Of a DNA stretch of 7,324 nucleotides, positions 7,130 through 7,324 are shown piece after piece (positions within the stretch are counted from its first letter, which is position 1; the number at the start of each line of letters is the position of its first letter). Made by a program: the position numbers and the translations under genes. The stretch is from Saonia sp964398035 (GTDB lineage Bacteria > Bacteroidota > Bacteroidia > Flavobacteriales > Flavobacteriaceae), in contig CAYNLI010000120.1 of the NCBI GenBank assembly GCA_964398035.1, positions 1 through 7,324 on the forward strand. Direction: 5' to 3'. A model generated the notes under the pieces. It searched no databases. It was not told the DNA's origin and worked only from the letters and a program-made list of their open reading frames with translations.

Positions 7130-7324
7130 TTAATACTGTTCATTAATTAGTTATTAAGGACTTCATTTTTGTGAAAAATATTTAGGGCAAGTTAATCTTA
7201 AAATAAATGTGTACCCCTAAAATTCATGAATTTTATAGATTTTTAGTAGCCCCATTATCAATTTATCTAGGCAAAAAGAGTATACTTGGTTTAGTGTAAT
7301 ATCTTTTATTGATTTAGGCGCTTA
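7130..7324 (-). promoter_or_regulatory. Upstream region of the DUF1080/cytochrome operon
   Basis: This AT-rich leader and promoter region should drive the minus-strand operon. It has no open frame of note: all three minus frames are stopped between 7324 and 7306, or soon after, and nothing on the plus strand resembles a gene. TATTTTTC (7180-7173, minus strand) differs from the Bacteroidota -7 consensus TAnnTTTG at one position but has no properly spaced TTG, so no promoter is fixed. The region contains the palindrome at 7218-7235. Confidence 0.4.
7218..7235. promoter_or_regulatory. 18-bp perfect palindrome, possible operator
   Basis: TAAAATTCATGAATTTTA is identical to its own reverse complement and lies 88 bases upstream of the DUF1080/PA14 start codon. 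A symmetric site without a loop is the shape of a binding site for a dimeric regulator, not of a terminator. No regulator gene is in the window, and AT-rich DNA yields such sites by chance more often than balanced DNA. Confidence 0.35.

Overview
The window looks like chromosomal DNA of a marine-type flavobacterium (Bacteroidota, Flavobacteriia). The evidence is the AT-rich sequence, TAA stops on all five main genes, weak or absent Shine-Dalgarno sites, signal peptides ending in A-Q or G-Q, and protein families typical of this group. No mobile element, CRISPR array, tRNA or rRNA is visible.

Left part, plus strand: the window opens inside the last ~95 codons of a large FAD/Fe-S oxidoreductase (D-lactate/glycolate dehydrogenase-like), ending at 288. 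Directly behind it, on the opposite strand and overlapping its 3' end, lies a 51-codon remnant of an LpxH-like metallophosphoesterase (269-424). It keeps the first metal-binding motif but has lost the rest of the enzyme. Next come aroC (chorismate synthase, 611-1675), with a possible Bacteroidota-type -7 element upstream, and a glutamate/aspartate-type sodium or proton symporter (1886-3211). These look like independent housekeeping genes.

Right part, minus strand: two genes read leftward as a tight operon. The first (7129-5237) encodes an exported protein with a 3-keto-disaccharide hydrolase (DUF1080)-like domain, a PA14-like domain and a C-terminal module I cannot name. Its stop codon overlaps the start of the second gene (5237-3288) in a TAATG. 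That gene encodes an exported beta-propeller protein of the sorbosone/soluble glucose dehydrogenase type with a C-terminal cytochrome c. Together they suggest a periplasmic redox-coupled system acting on a sugar or glycoside: the propeller would oxidise, the haem would take the electrons, and the DUF1080/PA14 protein would bind or cleave the product. This role is inferred from domains and gene order only. The operon converges on the symporter gene, with a strong hairpin (3217-3256) between them, and its upstream region carries a perfect 18-bp palindrome (7218-7235) that could be an operator.

The points most worth a second look are the two-gene redox/hydrolase operon, its long lysine-rich linkers (one encoded by A9 and A8 runs that could slip just before the haem domain), and the metallophosphoesterase remnant.
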